DNA from: Stenotrophomonas maltophilia
Lineage (GTDB): Bacteria; Pseudomonadota; Gammaproteobacteria; Xanthomonadales; Xanthomonadaceae
Assembly (NCBI RefSeq): GCF_006974125.1
Contig: NZ_CP037858.1
Span: forward strand, 2,666,001-2,730,000
Reading direction: 5' to 3'
DNA length: 64,000 nt
The notes under the pieces were generated by a model that saw only the letters and a program-made list of their open reading frames with translations, searched no databases and was not told the origin of the DNA. Shown here in pieces: positions 17,317 through 26,854 of this stretch; the stretch's first letter is position 1; every line of letters starts with the position of its first letter. The position numbers and the translations under genes were made by a program.

Positions 17317-18630
17317 TTACTCCATCACCCGACGCCAGAAGCCGGATGAGAATCGAGGGTCGATGAAATGGGAGAATTGCTCCCAGGCCGGATAGGCCTG
17401 GCGGAACAGCGCGCCGGACATGCGTGCGTCCTTGGCCGGATACACCGCGCCACCGGCGTCGCTGACAATGCGATCGAGGCGCTCCAGCATCGTAAGCAGG
17501 CCCGGGCCGTCATTGGGGAAATCGAGGGCTAGGGTTGTGCCTGGACGCGGGAATGAAAGCATCCCCGGCGACGGGATGTCGCCAAACTCCTTGAGAACAG
17601 CCAAGAACGAGCCGCGACCGCTGCGGGCGATTTCAGCCAGCAAGGCTGCTGCCGCATCGCGAGCGTGCGCAGGCGGCAACACGCACTGGTGCTGCAGGAA
17701 GCCTCGCGGTCCGTACATGCGGTTCCAGTGGTTGATGCCGTCCAATGGATAAAAATAGCTCTGGTAATGCGATACATGGCGTGCCCGATGCGCGGGCTGC
17801 CGCCAGTAGTACAGCGTGTTGAATGGACGCAGAGTAAGGCCGTTGACCAACGAGACCGGGGGGACCAACGGCATGCTGCGTCGTGGGGCTGAACTGGGCG
17901 TGGCCGCTTGAGCGTCGCCGGGTGCGTGGTCGCCGCGAAGGAAATGGCCACGGCCGAGGTTGCGCGCTTTGGCAAGGCAGTCGATCCAGGCCACCGTGTA
18001 CTCATAGCCTGCTGCAGAATCCCGGGAAAGCTCGAAGAATTCATCAAGATTGCCGAATCGGATCGACTCGGTTTCGATCCATGGGCCGGGTACCCGGCGA
18101 AGCTGCAGTTCGGCCCAGGTAATGAATCCGGTCAGGCCCAATCCCCCTGCGGTGGCCGCGAATAGTCCACTACTGTCAGCTGCCGTGAGTTGCTGGCGCG
18201 AACCATCGCTGCGTAGCAGTTCCAAGCGCAGCACATGATGGCAGAAGGTCCCGGCGCGATGGTGGTTCTTGCCGTGCACGTCATTGCCAATGGCGCCGCC
18301 AACGGTGGCGTAGCGTGTGCCCGGTGTCACGGGCAGGAACCAGCCACGTGGCAGTGCAATATCCAGTATGGAGGCCAAGGTTACGCCGGATTCGCAGCGC
18401 ACGACGCCGGTAGCGGGATCAAAATCGATGAATCGGTCCAGTCCGTGGCTGGTGAGCAGCGTGGCATCCGGGTTCAGGCAACTGTCGCCATAACTGCGGC
18501 CATTGCCGTGAGGCAGCACCGAGCCCCCATCGACAGGCAATGGCAGCGGAACGTCGCGGTCGAAAACCGGCACTATCCGCTGATTGACTCGCGGATAGCG
18601 CCCCCAGGATTGGCCGGCCGGTGCTCTCAT
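17317..18630 (-). CDS. DprE1-like FAD-dependent polyprenylphosphoryl-ribose 2'-oxidase
   Basis: A 437-residue flavoenzyme of the vanillyl-alcohol-oxidase type. PHGNGRSYGD (40-49) and GGAIGNDVHGKNHH (111-124, with H119) bind FAD; FLAVLKEFG, LSFPRPG and YPAKDAR (with K400) align with the mycobacterial DprE1 active-site region. The position of its benzothiazinone-target Cys is A368 (PGTTLALDFP). It oxidises the ribose 2'-OH in polyprenyl-phospho-arabinose synthesis. The start is MRAPAG at 18630 because its ATGA overlaps the stop of the UbiA gene; nine more residues are open upstream. Confidence 0.85.
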   Translation of the reverse strand: MRAPAGQSWGRYPRVNQRIVPVFDRDVPLPLPVDGGSVLPHGNGRSYGDSCLNPDATLLTSHGLDRFIDFDPATGVVRCESGVTLASILDIALPRGWFLPVTPGTRYATVGGAIGNDVHGKNHHRAGTFCHHVLRLELLRSDGSRQQLTAADSSGLFAATAGGLGLTGFITWAELQLRRVPGPWIETESIRFGNLDEFFELSRDSAAGYEYTVAWIDCLAKARNLGRGHFLRGDHAPGDAQAATPSSAPRRSMPLVPPVSLVNGLTLRPFNTLYYWRQPAHRARHVSHYQSYFYPLDGINHWNRMYGPRGFLQHQCVLPPAHARDAAAALLAEIARSGRGSFLAVLKEFGDIPSPGMLSFPRPGTTLALDFPNDGPGLLTMLERLDRIVSDAGGAVYPAKDARMSGALFRQAYPAWEQFSHFIDPRFSSGFWRRVME

Positions 18631-20045
18631 ATTGCGATCAGGACGATGAGGAGGCACAAGCCGATCACGATTTGACTACTACGGTCTGTCGCAGCGAATA
18701 CGATGGGATCGTCATGCATGTCGCCACGGTGAGAGACGATCCACATGCGGCTGATCCAGTACAACAGGATCGGACAAAGGAGCCATAGCAGTTTCGGGCT
18801 GGTGTATAGCTCCAGGCTTTCGGGGCTGTTGATGTACAGCGCGAATACCAGCACGCCTATGTAACCCGCGGCGGCTCCCAATGATTGCACCAGCGGCAGG
18901 TCGGCCACGGAGTAGCCACGGCCGATGGCCACTTCCTTGCCACTGGCCAGCGCCGAAGCCAGTTCCGTATAGCGCTTGAGCATGGCCAGGCTGAGGAACA
19001 CGAACATCGAGAAAGCCAACAGCCAGAACGAGAGTTCAGAGCTGATTGCCACTGCGCCGCCGATGATACGCACGGTGTACAGCGCCGCCAGCATTACGAC
19101 GTCAATCATCACAATGCGCTTGAGCTTGAGGGAGTAGCTCAGTGTCATTACGTAATAGCACAGCAACACGCCGGCGAAGGCTGGGCTACAGGCAAGGGCG
19201 AGTGCGAATCCGGCCAGCGTGATCAGCGGGGCTGCCAGCAGCCCGTGCAGCAATGGGAGCGTCCCGGCGGCAAATGGCCTCCGGCGCTTGCGCGGATGCA
19301 TACGATCGGGAGTCAAGTCCAGCAGGTCGTTGAGCAGGTAGACGCCTGACGCGCACAGGCCGAATGCCAGGAAGGCCACCCCGGCATCGACGACCGAGCC
19401 GAGGTCGAAGAAGCGGTGGGCAGTCAGCAAGGGCACCAGCACCAGCAGGTTCTTCAGCCACTGATAGACGCGAAGGGCCTTGATCCAGGTGAGCAGGCCT
19501 CCGTTCTGAGATGGCAGGTGGGCCAGGACTTCCGTCCGCGTGCTTGCCGCGCGGACCAGCCCATTGCCATTGTTGACAACAATGGCTCCTCCGGCGTGTG
19601 CCCAGACCTTCAGGTCGACCTGGCCGTTACCCATATAGTCGAAGCCGCGTTCACCGAAGCGCTCCGCCAATGCCTGCCCTTTGTTGGTGCCGGACAGGTT
19701 GGTGTACCCATCGCTGGCCATGACCTCTTCGAACAGGTCCAGATGGTCGGCAATGGGTTGGACCAGCAGCCGGTCCGATGCCGTACACAGTACGCGCGGC
19801 CGTTGCGTGGTGGTGCGTAGAATTTCCAGGACCCGCTCGTCATAAGGCAAAATTGCTGCGGGCAATTGCACGCGCGAGGCCAGTTGGCGCTTCACATACG
19901 CCTTGCCTTTCAACAGCCAGAAGGGAATCAGGAAGACATACAGTGGATTGTGCGCCAACAGCGCCAACAAGGACTCGTAGAGGATGTCAGAACGCAGTAG
20001 GGTTCCATCAAGATCCACGCAAAGCGGTCGATTGGAAGCCGTCAC
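18627..20045 (-). CDS. HAD phosphatase-UbiA prenyltransferase fusion (phosphoribosyl-lipid synthase candidate)
   Basis: A fusion of about 472 residues. The N-terminal ~190 residues are a HAD hydrolase (DLDGT near residue 11, TASDR, YMGNGQVD). The C-terminal ~290 residues are a UbiA prenyltransferase with the Mg-diphosphate motif NDLLDLTPDRMHPRKRRRP (from about residue 239) and about nine membrane helices. The mycobacterial UbiA Rv3806c joins PRPP to decaprenyl phosphate; the HAD part could then remove the 5-phosphate. A GTG at 20045 is chosen because it places DLDGT where this family has it; a TTG at 20138 would add 31 residues and neither has a strong ribosome site. Confidence 0.8.
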   Translation of the reverse strand: MTASNRPLCVDLDGTLLRSDILYESLLALLAHNPLYVFLIPFWLLKGKAYVKRQLASRVQLPAAILPYDERVLEILRTTTQRPRVLCTASDRLLVQPIADHLDLFEEVMASDGYTNLSGTNKGQALAERFGERGFDYMGNGQVDLKVWAHAGGAIVVNNGNGLVRAASTRTEVLAHLPSQNGGLLTWIKALRVYQWLKNLLVLVPLLTAHRFFDLGSVVDAGVAFLAFGLCASGVYLLNDLLDLTPDRMHPRKRRRPFAAGTLPLLHGLLAAPLITLAGFALALACSPAFAGVLLCYYVMTLSYSLKLKRIVMIDVVMLAALYTVRIIGGAVAISSELSFWLLAFSMFVFLSLAMLKRYTELASALASGKEVAIGRGYSVADLPLVQSLGAAAGYIGVLVFALYINSPESLELYTSPKLLWLLCPILLYWISRMWIVSHRGDMHDDPIVFAATDRSSQIVIGLCLLIVLIAI

Positions 20046-20423
20046 AGAGGAAAGCCCCGGTTCGTAGCCGCATTGTTTTGTCGCATTTTCATGCCTTTCA
20101 TGGTTACCGGTGACGAGGCCAATGATAGATGATGGCAACCTCGGTAATCGCTATCGAGATTCAGGCGCGAGGCTCGCGGTACGCGGGCTGCCGCTCATGT
20201 GCTTTACGGGGGGCGTTCAGCCCAGTCGTCGGGCTCATCCGTCCGAACGATAGGCAGTTATCCGTGATCCTGCGCCAGGAGGAGCGGGAGGGGCCGCCGG
20301 TCGGCTGTGCAGGAACGGAGTATCTGATCCAGACAGGTGCCCCGGCAACCCGGTTACGCACCGGGCTGCCATTGGGTGGTCTGGTCCCCCGGCAGTTGAT
20401 AGCGTACTTGCCGGGAGTGAGGC
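20046..20423. other. Intergenic region at the right edge of the O-antigen island
   Basis: No gene is seen between the HAD-UbiA gene and the etfA stop. The promoter of the four-gene minus-strand operon should lie in the part nearest 20046, but no clear hexamer pair stands out. Short GC-rich inverted repeats occur around 20340-20400. A plus-strand open frame across it shows no domain. Confidence 0.45.
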
Positions 20424-21362
20424 TTACAGCGCCTTTTCCAGCTCCGGCAGGATCGCAAACAGATCTCCCACCAGGCCGATATCGGCAATCTCAAAGATCG
20501 GCGCATCGCCGTCCTTGTTGATCGCGACGATGGTGCCGGCATCCTTGATGCCGGTCAGGTGCTGGATCGCGCCACTGATGCCGACCGCCACATACAGTTC
20601 CGGCGCGATGATCTTGCCGGTCTGGCCGACCTGCAGGTCGCTGGGCACATAGCCGGCATCAACTGCGGCACGCGAAGCACCGACGGCGGCACCGAGCTTG
20701 TCCGCCAGCTGGAAGATGACCTTGAAGTTCTCTTCCGAGCCGACGCCACGGCCGCCGGAGACCACGCGCTTGGCGCTCTGCAGGTCCGGGCGGTCGCTGG
20801 CACCGGCGGCCAGGCCGATGAAGCGGGTATGGGTCGGCAGGGCAGCATCGACGCTGGCCGCTTCAATGGCGGCAATGCCGCCCTGGGCGGCTTCCGGCCA
20901 CGAGGCGGCACGCACGGTGGCGACCACGATCTGGTCGGCAGGTGCTTCCACGGTGATGATCGCGTTGCCAGCGTAGATCGGGCGCTTGAAGGTGTGGCTG
21001 CCTTCGACGGTCATCAGGTCGGAGACCTGGTTGACGCCGAGCAGGGCGGCCACGCACGGCATCAGGTCCTTGCCGAAGGTGGTCGACGGTCCGAACACGT
21101 GGGTGTAGCCCTTGGCCAACTGCGCGATCTGCGGCGCGAGCACCTGGGCGATGGCCTGCGCGTTGGCGGCGTTGGCCACGGTCAGGACCTTGGCAACGCC
21201 GGCGATCTTCGCGGCCTCAGCAGCGACGGCGGCCGGATCGGCGGCCAGTACCACGACATCAATGCTGGCACCGCTGATGGCGGCGGCGGCACTGACGGTC
21301 TTGGCGGTGGCGGCGTTGAGCTTGCCGTCGTGGTGCTCGGCGATGACGAGAATCTTGCTCAT
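20424..21362 (-). CDS. etfA: Electron transfer flavoprotein alpha subunit
   Basis: A 312-residue FAD-binding subunit passing electrons from acyl-CoA and other dehydrogenases to ETF-ubiquinone oxidoreductase. [19 protein letters not shown] opens the N-terminal domain. The C-terminal FAD domain carries [39 protein letters not shown] and AINKD, all family signatures. It is the second gene of etfBA, with its ATG overlapping the etfB stop by one base. It is the conserved right border of the xanthomonad LPS locus. Confidence 0.95.
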   Translation of the reverse strand: MSKILVIAEHHDGKLNAATAKTVSAAAAISGASIDVVVLAADPAAVAAEAAKIAGVAKVLTVANAANAQAIAQVLAPQIAQLAKGYTHVFGPSTTFGKDLMPCVAALLGVNQVSDLMTVEGSHTFKRPIYAGNAIITVEAPADQIVVATVRAASWPEAAQGGIAAIEAASVDAALPTHTRFIGLAAGASDRPDLQSAKRVVSGGRGVGSEENFKVIFQLADKLGAAVGASRAAVDAGYVPSDLQVGQTGKIIAPELYVAVGISGAIQHLTGIKDAGTIVAINKDGDAPIFEIADIGLVGDLFAILPELEKAL

Positions 21363-22108
21363 TACAGCAACCCCTTCTGCTTGAGTGCGGCAACCAGTTC
21401 AGCCGCGTCCTTGACCATCACGCCCTTGCTGCGCTTGGACGGCGCGGCGTACTGGGTGGTCTTGAAGGTGTCGGCGGCTTCAACGCCGAGGTCGGCCAGC
21501 TGCAGGGTTTCCAGCGGCTTGGCCTTGGCCTTCATGATGTCCGGCAGCTTGATGAAGCGCGGCTCGTTCAGGCGCAGGTCGGTGGTGACCACGGCCGGCA
21601 GATCCACTTCCAGCGTTTCCAGGCCGGCGTCGACTTCACGGGTGACCGTGGCCTTGCCGTCGGCGATCTCGAGCTTGCTGGCGAAGGTCGCCTGCGGGCG
21701 GCCCCACAGCGTGGCCAGCATCTGGCCGGTCTGGTTGGCGTCGTCGTCGATGGCCTGCTTGCCGAGGATCACCAGGTCCGGCTGTTCCTTCTCGATCAGC
21801 TTGAGCAGGGTGCGCGAGGCGGTCAGCGGCTGGATGGCTTGGTCGGTGACGACGTGGATGGCACGGTTTGCGCCCATGGCCAGTCCGTTGCGCAGGTGCG
21901 CCTGGGCGTCGGCCGGGGCGATGGTGGCGACCACCACTTCGCTGGCGATGCCCTTGTCGCGCAGGCGCAGGGCTTCTTCCAGGGCGATTTCGTCGAAGGG
22001 GTTGGGGGACAGCTTGACGCCGTCGGTGACCACGCCGGAACCGTCCGGCTTGACCTGAATGCGGACGTTGTAGTCCACCACGCGCTTGTACGCGACGAGG
22101 ATTTTCAT
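21362..22108 (-). CDS. etfB: Electron transfer flavoprotein beta subunit
   Basis: A 248-residue AMP-binding subunit, partner of EtfA. MKILVAYKRVVDYNVRIQVKPDGSGV, the NPFDEIALEEALRL region and ILGKQAIDDDANQTGQML are classic EtfB motifs; the C-terminal anchor helix ends the chain. It is first in the operon. A TAGAAT-like -10 element lies upstream on the minus strand at 22183-22188, without a convincing -35. Confidence 0.95.
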   Translation of the reverse strand: MKILVAYKRVVDYNVRIQVKPDGSGVVTDGVKLSPNPFDEIALEEALRLRDKGIASEVVVATIAPADAQAHLRNGLAMGANRAIHVVTDQAIQPLTASRTLLKLIEKEQPDLVILGKQAIDDDANQTGQMLATLWGRPQATFASKLEIADGKATVTREVDAGLETLEVDLPAVVTTDLRLNEPRFIKLPDIMKAKAKPLETLQLADLGVEAADTFKTTQYAAPSKRSKGVMVKDAAELVAALKQKGLL

Positions 22109-22386
22109 CTGGTACGGGGTCCTTCAATAACGGTGAGAACGTCCGGTCCTCGCACAGCAACCGGTTCGGGGGTGGGATCTCGATTCTAGCTGGCTTGAGG
22201 GGACCATGCGAATGCGTATGGTTTGGTAGGGCCGCCACGGTGTCCCCGCGTTGGCGTGCTGCGCGTGCAGCAGGGGGGGGGGGCGGGTGAGGGCGCTATG
22301 CTCCGGAGGTCATTGAAGTTGCCACGATGTTTCCCGGGCCCGGGGAGAGCGGGTCATGCGAGTGTCAGAACCTGGAGACGATGTTG

Positions 22387-23283
22387 ATGGGATTCGATCA
22401 ATGTCCTGCCTGCGAGGGGCGGCTCAAGGCTGGGCTGCAGCCTTGGCATCTGCAATGCGGCCGGTGCAGTTATGAGGGAAGCTCGCTTCGCGTGGATATC
22501 GATGTGCAGGGGGATCGCGAGGTGCTGGACGAGGTACTTCGCGAAGAGGGGTTGAGTGACCTTCGACAGCGCAACTTCGCCGTGCTGGCCGAGGATCTGG
22601 CAGCGCGGTTTGCGCAGCGGGCGGAGGGGCGTCCGCGGCTGTTGGATGTCGGCTGTGCCCATGGTTGGTTTTTGCAGGCCACCGAGGGCCAATTCGAGGT
22701 CGTGGGCATCGAGCCCGACGCCCGCGTAGCCGATTCGGCCAGCGCGCGCGGCTTGCCCGTCCGCCGGGGGTTCTTCCCGGACGTGCTGCAGGTGGGTGAG
22801 AAATTTGACGTGATCGTCTTCAATGACGTCATGGAGCACATCCCCGACATCCTGTCTGCGATGCGGGCCTGCACGGCCGTCCTTCGCCCCGGGGGCGTGG
22901 TGGTGATCAATGCACCGGCACGAACGGGCGTGCTCTACCGGGTCGCGCGGGTGATGGCCCGGATGGGGGCACCTGCCAGCTTCGAGCGGTTGTGGCAGAA
23001 GGGGTTCCCGTCGCCACACGTGCATTACCTGGACGACGGCAGCATGCGCGCGATTGGTGCCCGTACCGGTTTGAGACTGTTGCGCGCCCGTACGCTGCCT
23101 TCCCTAAGCGTGAAAGGTCTGTACGCGCGCATCCGCTACGACCGGTCGGTGTCGACGGCCAAGGCCATGGCGCTCACGGCTGCGTTGAGTATGCTCGCGC
23201 CGGTGATGCGGCTGCTGCCTGCTGACATCAAGGTCTGGATGTTGCAGGTCGAGTCCGACCCTGTTGGCGGGATGGCCGGCTAG
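22387..23283 (+). CDS. Class I SAM methyltransferase with zinc-ribbon N-terminus
   Basis: About 298 residues. CPAC and CGRC near the N-terminus form a probable zinc ribbon. Then come LLDVGCAHGWFLQ (SAM loop), VVGIEPD, FDVIVFNDVMEHI and LRPGGVVVINAP, a Methyltransf_23-type domain. Such proteins methylate sugars or lipids in polysaccharide loci. The ATG at 22387 has GGAG nine bases upstream; the ATG at 22381 is equally in frame. It sits between etfB and rmlB, suggesting surface-sugar work, but the substrate is unknown. Confidence 0.75.
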   Translation: MGFDQCPACEGRLKAGLQPWHLQCGRCSYEGSSLRVDIDVQGDREVLDEVLREEGLSDLRQRNFAVLAEDLAARFAQRAEGRPRLLDVGCAHGWFLQATEGQFEVVGIEPDARVADSASARGLPVRRGFFPDVLQVGEKFDVIVFNDVMEHIPDILSAMRACTAVLRPGGVVVINAPARTGVLYRVARVMARMGAPASFERLWQKGFPSPHVHYLDDGSMRAIGARTGLRLLRARTLPSLSVKGLYARIRYDRSVSTAKAMALTAALSMLAPVMRLLPADIKVWMLQVESDPVGGMAG

Positions 23284-23400
23284 CGCCTGTTCATTCAGGT
23301 GTTGGGGGGGCGAGCGGCTGGGCATGTATCCTTGGCGGTCAACGTGCGGCGGGTTGCAGACACCGCCCGCAGATTTGTCCACTTCAAGGAGATGCCTTTC

Positions 23401-24456
23401 GTGCCCACTTGGCTCGTCACCGGCGGCGCCGGATTCATTGGCGGAAACTTCGTTCTCGAAGCCGTCGCCCGTGGCATCAAGGTCGTCAACCTCGATGTGC
23501 TCACCTATGCCGGCAACCTGAAGACTTTGTCCAGCGTGGAGGGGGATCCCAACCATCTGTTCGTGCAGGGCGATATCGGCGATCGGGCACTGGTCGCTGG
23601 TCTGCTGGCCGAACACCAACCGGACGCGGTGCTGAACTTCGCCGCCGAGAGCCATGTCGACCGCTCCATCGACGGCCCGGGCGCCTTCATCCAGACCAAC
23701 GTGGTCGGCACGCTGGGCCTGCTGGAAGCCGTGCGCGACTACTGGAAGGCACTGCCGGCCGAGCAGGGCGCGGCGTTCCGCTTCCTGCACGTGTCCACCG
23801 ACGAGGTGTACGGCACCCTGGGCGAGACCGGCAAGTTCAGCGAAACCACGCCGTACGCCCCGAATTCGCCGTACTCGGCGTCCAAGGCTGCCTCGGACCA
23901 CTTGGTGCGCGCGTTCCATCACACGTACGGGTTGCCGGTGCTGACCACCAACTGCTCGAACAATTACGGCCCGTACCACTTCCCCGAGAAGCTCATTCCG
24001 CTGGTGATCGCCAAGGCGCTGGCCGGCGAGCCGTTGCCGGTGTACGGCGATGGCAGGCAGGTGCGCGACTGGCTGTTCGTGTCCGACCACTGCGAAGCGA
24101 TCCGCACGGTGCTCGCGAAGGGCAAGGTTGGCGAGACCTACAATGTGGGTGGCAATTCGGAAAAGCAGAACATCGAAGTGGTGCAGGCCATCTGCGCACT
24201 GCTGGACCAGCGCCGCCCGCGCGCGGATGGCGAGCCGCGCAGCAGCCAGATCACCTACGTGGCCGACCGCCCGGGTCATGACCGCCGCTACGCGATCGAT
24301 GCGTCGAAGCTGAAGAGCGACCTGGGCTGGGAGCCGGCCTACACCTTCGAGCAGGGCATCACCCGCACCGTTGACTGGTACCTGGACAACCAGGAATGGG
24401 TGAACGGCGTGCTGGATGGCAGCTACCGCCTGCAGCGCATCGGTACGGCGGCCTGA
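23401..24456 (+). CDS. rmlB: dTDP-glucose 4,6-dehydratase
   Basis: A 351-residue extended SDR, second step of dTDP-L-rhamnose synthesis. [15 protein letters not shown] is the NAD loop, DEVYGTLGE the catalytic Asp-Glu, and [11 protein letters not shown] the Tyr/Lys. I choose GTG at 23401 because CAAGGAGAT ends seven bases before it and family members begin close to TWLVTGG; the ATG at 23392 would overlap that ribosome site. It leads a tight rmlBACD operon. Confidence 0.95.
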   Translation: MPTWLVTGGAGFIGGNFVLEAVARGIKVVNLDVLTYAGNLKTLSSVEGDPNHLFVQGDIGDRALVAGLLAEHQPDAVLNFAAESHVDRSIDGPGAFIQTNVVGTLGLLEAVRDYWKALPAEQGAAFRFLHVSTDEVYGTLGETGKFSETTPYAPNSPYSASKAASDHLVRAFHHTYGLPVLTTNCSNNYGPYHFPEKLIPLVIAKALAGEPLPVYGDGRQVRDWLFVSDHCEAIRTVLAKGKVGETYNVGGNSEKQNIEVVQAICALLDQRRPRADGEPRSSQITYVADRPGHDRRYAIDASKLKSDLGWEPAYTFEQGITRTVDWYLDNQEWVNGVLDGSYRLQRIGTAA

Positions 24457-24470
24457 ACCCAGGAGATCTT

Positions 24471-25358
24471 ATGTCCCAGCGCAAGGGCATCATCCTCGCC
24501 GGCGGTTCCGGCACCCGGCTGTATCCGATCACCAAGGGCGTCAGCAAGCAGCTGCTGCCGGTGTACGACAAGCCGATGATCTACTACCCGCTCAGCGTGC
24601 TGATGCTGGCGGGCATCCGTGAAGTGCTCATCATCAATACCCCGCACGAGCAGGCCCTGTTCCAGCTGCTGCTGGGCGACGGTTCGCAGTGGGGCATGGA
24701 CATCCAGTACGCCGTGCAGCCGAGCCCGGATGGGCTGGCACAGGCCTACCTGATTGGCCGCGATTTCGTGGCCGGCAAGCCGAGCTGTCTGGTGCTGGGT
24801 GACAACATCTTCCATGGCCATGGGCTGAGTGAAATGCTGCGGCGCGCCGATGCCCGGGATCAGGGCGCCACGGTGTTCGGCTATTGGGTCAACGATCCCG
24901 AGCGCTATGGCGTGGCCGAGTTCGACGGCGGTGGCAAGGTCATTGACCTCGTCGAGAAACCGACCAATCCGCGTTCGAACTATGCGGTGACCGGCCTGTA
25001 CTTCTATGACGGCAACGCCAGCGATTACGCTGCCGAGCTGAAGCCCTCTGCGCGGGGCGAGCTGGAAATCACCGATCTCAACCGCAGATACCTGCAGCAG
25101 GGCAGCCTGCACCTTGAACCCTTGGGGCGCGGCTACGCATGGCTTGATACCGGCACCCACCAATCGTTGCTGGAAGCCTCCAACTTCATCGAGACCATCC
25201 AGACCCGCCAGGGCCTGCAGGTCTGCTGCCCGGAAGAAATCGCTTTCGGCAAGGGCTGGATCACTGCCGAGCAGCTGGAAGCCCTGGCTGCACCACTGAT
25301 CAAGAATGGCTACGGCCAGTACCTGCACAAGCTCGCCCTGCGTGGAGTTGTTCCGTGA
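24471..25358 (+). CDS. rmlA: Glucose-1-phosphate thymidylyltransferase
   Basis: A 295-residue nucleotidyltransferase making dTDP-glucose from dTTP and glucose-1-phosphate, the first step toward dTDP-L-rhamnose. [36 protein letters not shown] is unmistakable; VLGDNIF and the EKP motif follow. AGGAGAT lies just before the ATG at 24471. It overlaps rmlC by GTGA. Confidence 0.95.
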   Translation: MSQRKGIILAGGSGTRLYPITKGVSKQLLPVYDKPMIYYPLSVLMLAGIREVLIINTPHEQALFQLLLGDGSQWGMDIQYAVQPSPDGLAQAYLIGRDFVAGKPSCLVLGDNIFHGHGLSEMLRRADARDQGATVFGYWVNDPERYGVAEFDGGGKVIDLVEKPTNPRSNYAVTGLYFYDGNASDYAAELKPSARGELEITDLNRRYLQQGSLHLEPLGRGYAWLDTGTHQSLLEASNFIETIQTRQGLQVCCPEEIAFGKGWITAEQLEALAAPLIKNGYGQYLHKLALRGVVP

Positions 25359-25912
25359 AAGTGATTGAAACCAGGTTGCCCGGCTGCGTGGTGATCGAAC
25401 CGGCCGTGTTCGGCGATGCCCGCGGCTATTTCTTCGAAACCTGGAACGCCGAGCGCTTCGCCGCGCTGGGCCTGCCGGATCGCTTCGTGCAGAGCAATGT
25501 GTCCACTTCGGCCAAGGGCGTGCTGCGTGGCCTGCATTACCAGTGGCCGCGTCCGCAGGGCAAGCTGGTGTCGGTGCTGGAGGGCGAGGTCTACGACGTC
25601 GCCGTGGACATTCGTCGCGGCTCGCCGACCTTCGGCCAGTGGGAAGCGGTGGTGCTGAGTGCGGAGAACAAGAAGCAGTTCTGGATTCCGGAAGGCTTTG
25701 CGCACGGCTTTGCGGTGTTGTCCGAGCGGGCGGTGTTCAGCTACCTGTGCACTGAGGTCTACCTGAAGGACTTCGACGCCGGCGTGTGCTGGAACGATGC
25801 CGACATTGCCGTGGACTGGCCGGTCAGTGCACCGACGCTGTCGGCCAAGGACGAGAACGCACCGTTCCTGAAGGACATTGCCGAAGACCGCCTGCCGGTC
25901 TACGTGCCATGA
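25355..25912 (+). CDS. rmlC: dTDP-4-dehydrorhamnose 3,5-epimerase
   Basis: A 185-residue cupin that epimerises C3 and C5 of the keto sugar. [31 protein letters not shown] (active-site His in GLHYQ), [13 protein letters not shown] and [11 protein letters not shown] are diagnostic. It starts with GTG overlapping the rmlA stop and overlaps rmlD by ATGA, so translation is coupled along the operon. Confidence 0.95.
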   Translation: MKVIETRLPGCVVIEPAVFGDARGYFFETWNAERFAALGLPDRFVQSNVSTSAKGVLRGLHYQWPRPQGKLVSVLEGEVYDVAVDIRRGSPTFGQWEAVVLSAENKKQFWIPEGFAHGFAVLSERAVFSYLCTEVYLKDFDAGVCWNDADIAVDWPVSAPTLSAKDENAPFLKDIAEDRLPVYVP

Positions 25913-26802
25913 CCGTGCTGGTGTTCGGTGGCAACGGCCAGGTCGGCCAGGAGCTGCTGCGCGCGCTGGCACCGCTGGGCAAGGTGGTCGCGACCACCCG
26001 CAGTGGCGTCCTGCCCGACGGAAGTGCCTGTGAAACGGCCGATTTCGGCCAGCCCGACAGCCTGCCGGCATTGCTGGACCGCGTGCAGCCGTCGCTGGTG
26101 GTCAATGCGGCCGCTTACACCGCCGTTGACCGCGCAGAACAGGATGTTGATGCCGCCTTAGCCGCCAACGCGCAGGCGCCGGGCGTGATCGCGCACTGGT
26201 GTGCGGCGCATGGCGTGCCGTTCGTGCATTACTCCACAGACTACGTGTTCGATGGCCAGGGCACCGCGCCCTACCGCGAGGACGAGCCAACCGCACCGCT
26301 GGGTGTCTACGGCATCAGCAAGCGCGACGGCGAGGACGCCGTGCGCGCGGCCGGTGGTCGCCACCTGATCTTCCGCACGGCCTGGGTCTATGCCTCGCAT
26401 GGCGCGAACTTCCTGCGCACCATGCTGCGCGTGGGCGCCGAGCGCGATGTGTTGCGGGTGGTGGACGACCAGATCGGGACGCCCACGCCGGCGGCGCTGA
26501 TCGCCGACGTCACCGCGCTGGCGCTGCAGCATCCGCGCCACCTGTCGGGCACCTGGCACCTCACCGCCAGCGGCCAGACCAGCTGGCATGGCTTTGCCGA
26601 GGCGATCTTCGCCGAAGCGTTGGCCACTGGCGTGCTGGCCAAGGTGCCGACCGTCGAGGCGATTCCCAGTTCCGAATATCCGACCCCGGCCAAGCGCCCG
26701 GCCTGGTCGGCGCTGGACAACCGCAAGCTGCAACAGGATTTCGGCATCGTGCTGCCGGCATGGCAGGACGGCCTGAAGCGGGTGATGGCGGAGATGGCCT
26801 GA
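25909..26802 (+). CDS. rmlD: dTDP-4-dehydrorhamnose reductase
   Basis: A 297-residue SDR that finishes dTDP-L-rhamnose. [16 protein letters not shown] is the cofactor loop; VNAAAYTAVDRAE, YSTDYVFDG and YGISKRDGE (Tyr/Lys) are family motifs. The ATG at 25909 overlaps the rmlC stop; an earlier in-frame ATG lies inside rmlC. It is convergent with xanB, with a GTAG stem-loop between them. Confidence 0.95.
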   Translation: MTVLVFGGNGQVGQELLRALAPLGKVVATTRSGVLPDGSACETADFGQPDSLPALLDRVQPSLVVNAAAYTAVDRAEQDVDAALAANAQAPGVIAHWCAAHGVPFVHYSTDYVFDGQGTAPYREDEPTAPLGVYGISKRDGEDAVRAAGGRHLIFRTAWVYASHGANFLRTMLRVGAERDVLRVVDDQIGTPTPAALIADVTALALQHPRHLSGTWHLTASGQTSWHGFAEAIFAEALATGVLAKVPTVEAIPSSEYPTPAKRPAWSALDNRKLQQDFGIVLPAWQDGLKRVMAEMA

Positions 26803-26806
26803 CCCG

Positions 26807-26836
26807 GTAGGCGACGTGCCGACCAACGGTCGGCAT
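26807..26836. repeat. SMAG-type GTAG stem-loop
   Basis: GTAG (26807-26810) is followed by TGCCGACC/GGTCGGCA (26817-26824 and 26828-26835), between the convergent rmlD and xanB. Confidence 0.7.
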
Positions 26837-26854
26837 CCTCCAGCGGGCTTCGCG

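Noticed and set aside
20559..22058. A 499-codon plus-strand frame opposite etfBA
   Set aside because: Antisense; etfA and etfB motifs are complete.
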